A stretch of DNA of 10,329 nt from Clostridiales bacterium (GTDB taxonomy: Bacteria > Bacillota_A > Clostridia > Peptostreptococcales > Anaerovoracaceae). Position numbers and translations under genes: made by a program. The stretch is from positions 1-10,329 of the forward strand of contig JAAZHB010000009.1 in assembly GCA_012510935.1 (NCBI GenBank), given 5' to 3'. This document shows positions 6,811-10,329 of this stretch, one piece after another (within the stretch, counting starts at the first letter, position 1; each line of letters starts with the position of its first letter). The notes under the pieces are model-generated. The model made no database searches, had not been told where the DNA came from, and was given only the letters and a program-made list of their open reading frames with translations.

Positions 6811-6856
6811 CAAATAATTTGAATATTTATGGGTTAAATAAAACACAATCTTTATC

Positions 6857-9106
6857 TTACATGATTTCCCTATTATAATGTCCTCTTGTATCTGTAGCGG
6901 CATTAAAAAGCGACTTATTCTCTCTACCATTAATCTTATCAATTGCTGCCGATACGATAGTTCCCGTCTCTTTGGCAGACTCTATTGTAAAGTTCAATCT
7001 AAATGCTTCTATATTCTTCATGTCAGGCATCTCGTCAAGCAGATTTAGAATCTTTCCATTGAGAATTGTTGTTGTGCAATCTTCGTGAGAAATAATTGGG
7101 AACTCTCCATACTCATCTCTTAATTCGTAATTCCCCGTCTTACACCTTCCACATAGATTCATTTTCTTGAGTGGGCAATATTTAGTAAACATTAGAGGTG
7201 CACGACCATAGACTATCATTTCAAGAGCAGGATAACCCCCATTCTCATCGTAATATGACTCTACCAAATCACCAATTTGCTTCTTATTAAGTTCGTACGA
7301 TAGAGTTACTCGTTTTGCGCCAAGTTTATATAGTTCATAACAGCTTTCCGCATTTACAACATTGAGTGAGTAATCTGTTACAAATGAGTTTGTCTTATTG
7401 TAGTGATGGATTCCACCATAACCACCGATAAGAAGCTCGCCTTCTTTATCTTCATACTCATTCTGATTTCTTCGAATAATATTGTCATAATAGACATCTT
7501 CTATTCCAAGTCTCTTGCATATATTGTATTGCTCTTCAGTTTGAACGGAAGCCGTAATGTATGGAGCTTTCTTCTCGAAAACTATCGGACTTCTCGATTC
7601 CGCATCCTTAGTTGCTCTCTTCTTGCTAGCTAGTTTCGCTTCATATAGCTTTTGTACGATTTCCCTTCTAGCATTGTTTAATAATTTTGCAGGAATAAAC
7701 GCACCATACTCTTCAAACTCAACTTCGCCAAGCACAAAGACTGTATCATTTAGCTTCGAAAGGTGCTTCACAATTTGTTCCTTTGTTGCTGAAGAGGTCT
7801 TGCTTTGCTCAAGCACATCCTCACTCTCGTAGAGGAATTGCTGACCTAGCCCTTCTGCATCAATTACAAGCTTTGAGCCAGGATAAGCATAGACCTTCAA
7901 GTTCAACTTAAAGCGCTGGAACTCACCTTCAAGCTTATCATCCAAATCCTTGTAGAAATAATAATCCTTGGTTTTATATACTATATCTCCAACAGATAGC
8001 TGCTCTTTCAGCTTTATATAGCAATAATCTTTTGACTTCTTGATAAGATTTCCGCCCCTGTCATACAGCTTGACCACTGAGCAATTTACGTCCTCGTTAT
8101 TATGGTCGATTCTGATAATGTCATTCTGATTCAGAACATGTCCCTCATTCAACTCAATCTCATAAATTCCGTTATGAACAGCTGAAATAGAGCCAATTTC
8201 AAAGCCATAATTATTCGGTTTTTGAATATTCGAAATATCTCTTACATCCTCATGGAAAAGATATCCCTTTGTAAAGGTGCGGTTGAAAGTCTTGCGAAGA
8301 TCGTCATAATCGGTTGCCTGCGATTGACCGTCAAGTGCCGCCCTGTATTTTGAGACAACATTCGCAACATAAGCTGGCTCCTTCATACGGCCTTCAATCT
8401 TAAGAGAGTCTATTTCCTTGAGGTCCTCGATTCTATCTAGAGTATTTAAATCCTTAGTGGAAAGAAGATAACCTCCTCCAAACGATTCTCCAGTATTTCG
8501 TTCAACTAGCTCATACTTCTTACGGCAAGAACCAACACACCTTCCACGGTTTCCGCTTCTATATCCAATCAATCCTGACATCAAGCAATTTCCCGAATAT
8601 GATACGCAAAGCGCTCCGTGTACAAAAATTTCAACAGGTATTCTTGCCTCGTCTCTAATAGCCTTAACCTTTTCAACAGGAAGTTCTCGTGACAGAACAA
8701 CTCTTCTTGCTCCAAGCTCTTTAAAAAGCAGAGCCCCATCGAGATCATCTAGCCCCATTTGAGTTGAACAATGGGCTTCCATATCTACGAAATGCTCAAC
8801 AATATAATTGAAGACAGCAAGATCTTGAACAATAACGCCATCCATACCTATCTCATTAAGCTGGCATAGCTGTTCTTCCATCTCAGCCATCTCATCTTCA
8901 AAAACTATCGTATTCATTGTTACATAAACTCTAACACCTCTTAGGTGCGCATAGTCTACCGCTTCTTTAATTGTATCTATATCAAAATTTGAAGAGTAAG
9001 CGCGAGCTCCGAACTTCTGCATTCCAAGATATATTGCATCGCATCCATTTGCGATTGCCGCCTTTAGGGCCTCCATATTTCCAGCTGGAGCCAATAATTC
9101 TGTCAT
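6857..9106 (-). CDS. Large U32-family protein (peptidase U32 / RlhA-like, DUF3656 type)
   Basis: A 749-residue cytosolic protein of the U32 family. It opens with the family hallmark ELLAPAGNMEALKAAI and GCDAIYLG (3-28), followed by YVTMNT (61-66) and the conserved block from HGALC to GSCRKKYEL (163-200), whose Cys167, Cys174, Cys190 and Cys194 match the Fe-S ligands proposed for U32 RNA-hydroxylation proteins; SLKIEGRMK (234-242) follows. The C-terminal half is DUF3656-like, with a second cysteine set Cys644, Cys652, Cys655 and Cys677 and a terminal TRGHYNRE. E. coli RlhA (hydroxylation of 23S rRNA C2501) is the best studied relative at about 650 residues; clostridial homologues are longer, so the size is normal. 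I chose the ATG at 9106: AAGGAG lies seven bases before it and the protein then starts at the conserved core, while the ATG at 9163 would precede the predicted transcription start. Whether it acts on RNA or as a protease is open. Confidence 0.9.
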   Translation of the reverse strand: MTELLAPAGNMEALKAAIANGCDAIYLGMQKFGARAYSSNFDIDTIKEAVDYAHLRGVRVYVTMNTIVFEDEMAEMEEQLCQLNEIGMDGVIVQDLAVFNYIVEHFVDMEAHCSTQMGLDDLDGALLFKELGARRVVLSRELPVEKVKAIRDEARIPVEIFVHGALCVSYSGNCLMSGLIGYRSGNRGRCVGSCRKKYELVERNTGESFGGGYLLSTKDLNTLDRIEDLKEIDSLKIEGRMKEPAYVANVVSKYRAALDGQSQATDYDDLRKTFNRTFTKGYLFHEDVRDISNIQKPNNYGFEIGSISAVHNGIYEIELNEGHVLNQNDIIRIDHNNEDVNCSVVKLYDRGGNLIKKSKDYCYIKLKEQLSVGDIVYKTKDYYFYKDLDDKLEGEFQRFKLNLKVYAYPGSKLVIDAEGLGQQFLYESEDVLEQSKTSSATKEQIVKHLSKLNDTVFVLGEVEFEEYGAFIPAKLLNNARREIVQKLYEAKLASKKRATKDAESRSPIVFEKKAPYITASVQTEEQYNICKRLGIEDVYYDNIIRRNQNEYEDKEGELLIGGYGGIHHYNKTNSFVTDYSLNVVNAESCYELYKLGAKRVTLSYELNKKQIGDLVESYYDENGGYPALEMIVYGRAPLMFTKYCPLKKMNLCGRCKTGNYELRDEYGEFPIISHEDCTTTILNGKILNLLDEMPDMKNIEAFRLNFTIESAKETGTIVSAAIDKINGRENKSLFNAATDTRGHYNREIM

Positions 9107-9166
9107 ATAATTCTCCTTTTTATCCAGCAAAGTCATTCGGACTCTGCCTCGATTTAAATCCACTTA

Positions 9167-9196
9167 ATTATACTTCAATTAATGCAACTATTACAA
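9167..9196 (-). promoter_or_regulatory. Promoter of the U32 gene
   Basis: Minus strand TTGTAA (9196-9191) and TATAAT (9172-9167) are separated by 18 bases: a perfect -10 and a four-of-six -35 for the housekeeping sigma factor. Transcription should begin near 9160, giving a leader of about 53 bases to the ATG at 9106. This placement argues against the upstream ATG at 9163 as the start codon. Confidence 0.65.
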
Positions 9197-9206
9197 AAAA
9201 ATCCAT

Positions 9207-9224
9207 AAATAATGCGCATTATTT
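9207..9224. promoter_or_regulatory. 18-base perfect palindrome between divergent promoters (putative operator)
   Basis: AAATAATGCGCATTATTT is its own reverse complement over 18 bases. It lies between the promoters of the U32 gene and the butyrate-kinase-family gene, roughly 45-65 bases upstream of the predicted start of the former and 60-80 upstream of the latter. It has no T tract on either side and no loop, so a site for a dimeric regulator is more likely than a terminator. The cognate regulator is unknown. Confidence 0.5.
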
Positions 9225-9248
9225 AATATGGCTATAATTATAATTTTT

Positions 9249-9278
9249 TTGCTGAATAATACAAAAAAGTGTTATTAT
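9249..9278 (+). promoter_or_regulatory. Promoter of the butyrate-kinase-family gene
   Basis: TTGCTG (9249-9254) and TATTAT (9273-9278) are 18 bases apart, and the -10 is preceded by TGT, making an extended -10. The predicted start is about 9285, giving a leader of about 37 bases. A tandem TATAATTATAAT at 9233-9244 offers alternative -10 elements without a recognisable -35. Confidence 0.6.
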
Positions 9279-9321
9279 TAATCTGTAAAATTTATTAAAA
9301 AAACTCAAAAGAGGTGATTAT

Positions 9322-10329
9322 ATGTCCTACAAGATTTTCGTTATTGACCCAGGTTCTACTTCGACAAAGCTTGCTCTTTTCGAAGATGATAAAGAGGCTC
9401 TCAATGTATGTGTATCTCATGATTCCAAAGAACTGCTGTCTGCCACAAGTGTAAATGACCAGCTTTGGTATAGAATGCATACAATTGAAGAATTCCTTAG
9501 CGAAAACAATATTGATCTTCACGGTGTTGATGCGATTGTCGGCCGCGGAGGAAGCGTTCTTCCTGTAAAAAGCGGTACATATGAAGTAAATGAAAGACTT
9601 CTCGAAGATACCGTTAACTGTGTCGGCGGATTCATGCACCCTTCAATTCTAGGAATACAGCTAGGCAAAAGACTACAGACAAAATACGGCGGACGACTTT
9701 TCATGGTTGATCCAATTTGCGTTGATGAATACTGCGATGAGGCCAGATTTACAGGCATCAAGGGTATTACAAGAAACTCAATCGGTCACGCTCTAAACCT
9801 TAAGGGAACAGCTAAGAAACACTGCCTTGAAAACGGTATCGATATCAATCATTCGAATTTCATCGTTGGCCATATTGATGGCGGAATCACGATTTGCGCT
9901 ATGCAAAATAGTCTTATGATTGATGGCAATAATGCGTGTGGTGGAGATGGTCCATTCACTCCTACTAGAACTGGCAGCATTGCTGTAATAGATCTTCTTA
10001 ATTATATCGAAGCCGGACATTCTCATGAAGAAATCCGTACTATGTGTGCAGGCGCTGGCGGATTTGTAAACTACTTCAATGACAACGATGGAGACAATAT
10101 GATGGAGCGAGTTAAGGCTGGCGACGAGCTTTCCGTAAGAGTATGGAATGCTTTCTGCTACAATCTTGCAAAAGCAATTGGCTCTATGAGCTGTGTTCTT
10201 TCCGGACAAGTTGATGGAATCATCCTAACTGGCCGCTATGTTAGATTTAAAGAAATGATTGACTATCTAACTGAGAAATGCGGCTGGATTGCTCCAATTT
10301 ATGTATATCAAAATGAGGTCGAACTCGAA
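9322..10329 (+). CDS. Butyrate-kinase-family protein, 3' end outside the window
   Basis: The first 336 codons of an ASKHA-superfamily acyl kinase; butyrate kinases are about 355 residues, so only some 20 codons are missing. Family landmarks: DPGSTSTKLALFED (9-22), DAIVGRGG (70-77) with GTYEVNERLLED (85-96), HPSILGIQLG (106-115), MVDPICVDEYCDEARFTGI (128-146) and NSIGHALNLK (152-161). Butyrate kinase transfers phosphate between butyryl phosphate and ADP, the last ATP-forming step of one route to butyrate. Two signatures diverge: the usual AHLGGGIS reads GHIDGGIT (183-190), and the TGGIA nucleotide-binding turn reads TGRYV (303-307). It may therefore be a paralogue with another acyl substrate or altered activity. 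The ATG at 9322 has an AGAGGTGAT ribosome binding site. No phosphate butyryltransferase lies upstream; the neighbour is a divergent U32 gene, so any partner must lie to the right. Confidence 0.88.
   Translation, partial: MSYKIFVIDPGSTSTKLALFEDDKEALNVCVSHDSKELLSATSVNDQLWYRMHTIEEFLSENNIDLHGVDAIVGRGGSVLPVKSGTYEVNERLLEDTVNCVGGFMHPSILGIQLGKRLQTKYGGRLFMVDPICVDEYCDEARFTGIKGITRNSIGHALNLKGTAKKHCLENGIDINHSNFIVGHIDGGITICAMQNSLMIDGNNACGGDGPFTPTRTGSIAVIDLLNYIEAGHSHEEIRTMCAGAGGFVNYFNDNDGDNMMERVKAGDELSVRVWNAFCYNLAKAIGSMSCVLSGQVDGIILTGRYVRFKEMIDYLTEKCGWIAPIYVYQNEVELE

Noticed and set aside
6760..6942. A 60-codon minus-strand open frame between the U32 and pepD genes
   Set aside because: It overlaps the U32 3' end in another frame, spans the pepD promoter and has no recognisable domain or good ribosome binding site.
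9107..9163. Upstream ATG at 9163 for the U32 gene
   Set aside because: It lies upstream of the predicted transcription start and adds a basic tail not seen before the conserved ELLAPAGN core.
9161..9321. Riboswitch or structured leader in the divergent intergenic region
   Set aside because: Predicted leaders are only about 37 and 53 bases long, with no conserved aptamer-like elements visible.
9295..10209. Minus-strand open frames opposite the butyrate-kinase-family gene
   Set aside because: They are antisense to a clear coding region, lack ribosome binding sites and family resemblance.
1..10329. tRNA or rRNA genes, CRISPR arrays, insertion sequences or prophage genes
   Set aside because: No cloverleaf sequence, spaced repeat array, transposase motif or terminal inverted repeat was found on either strand by eye.

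Overview
The window looks like chromosomal DNA of a low-GC, anaerobic Bacillota of the class Clostridia. The pointers are purine-rich GGAGG-type ribosome binding sites in front of nearly every gene, compact operons with 1-8 base overlaps, sigma-A-like promoters, a butyrate-kinase-family gene, a cytosolic dipeptidase of the PepD type, and a large clostridial-type U32 protein with the DUF3656-like arrangement. A peptide- or amino-acid-fermenting commensal is plausible; genus cannot be read from the sequence.

Layout. Everything from 1 to 9106 is on the minus strand and only the last gene is on the plus strand. (a) 3834 down to 1 is one operon: an OmpR-family response regulator, its sensor histidine kinase, a free-standing amino-acid adenylating enzyme of the DltA type, and the first 71 codons of a fold-III PLP decarboxylase that runs off the left edge. 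Direct repeats of AAATCTTAA lie upstream of the regulator and look like an autoregulatory site. (b) 6729 down to 4059 is a second operon: a PepD-like M20 dipeptidase followed by the two halves of a YjjP/YjjB (ThrE-type) exporter, with a strong extended -10 promoter in front and an intrinsic terminator at the end (3934-3974). (c) 9106 to 6857 is a U32-family protein with its own promoter. (d) 9322 onward is a butyrate-kinase-family gene, divergent from the U32 gene; an 18-base perfect palindrome lies between the two promoters. There is no gene-free stretch longer than about 225 bases.

How the genes fit together. Operon (b) suggests a peptide-catabolism unit: internal dipeptide cleavage coupled to export of a surplus amino acid or small organic acid. 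Operon (a) suggests a two-component system controlling an enzyme pair that activates an amino acid and decarboxylates it, possibly on a carrier protein, reminiscent of Dlt cell-wall modification or of BtrK-type aminoacyl-carrier decarboxylation. 

The most striking observation is damage or divergence in the two-component pair. The response regulator has an in-frame TAA at 3253-3255 with 40 perfectly conserved-looking codons of winged-helix C-terminus after it in the same frame, and the kinase lacks the glycines of its ATP-lid G2 box. Either the pathway is losing its regulation, or the pair works in a non-canonical way. The butyrate-kinase-family protein is also divergent at two nucleotide-binding signatures.
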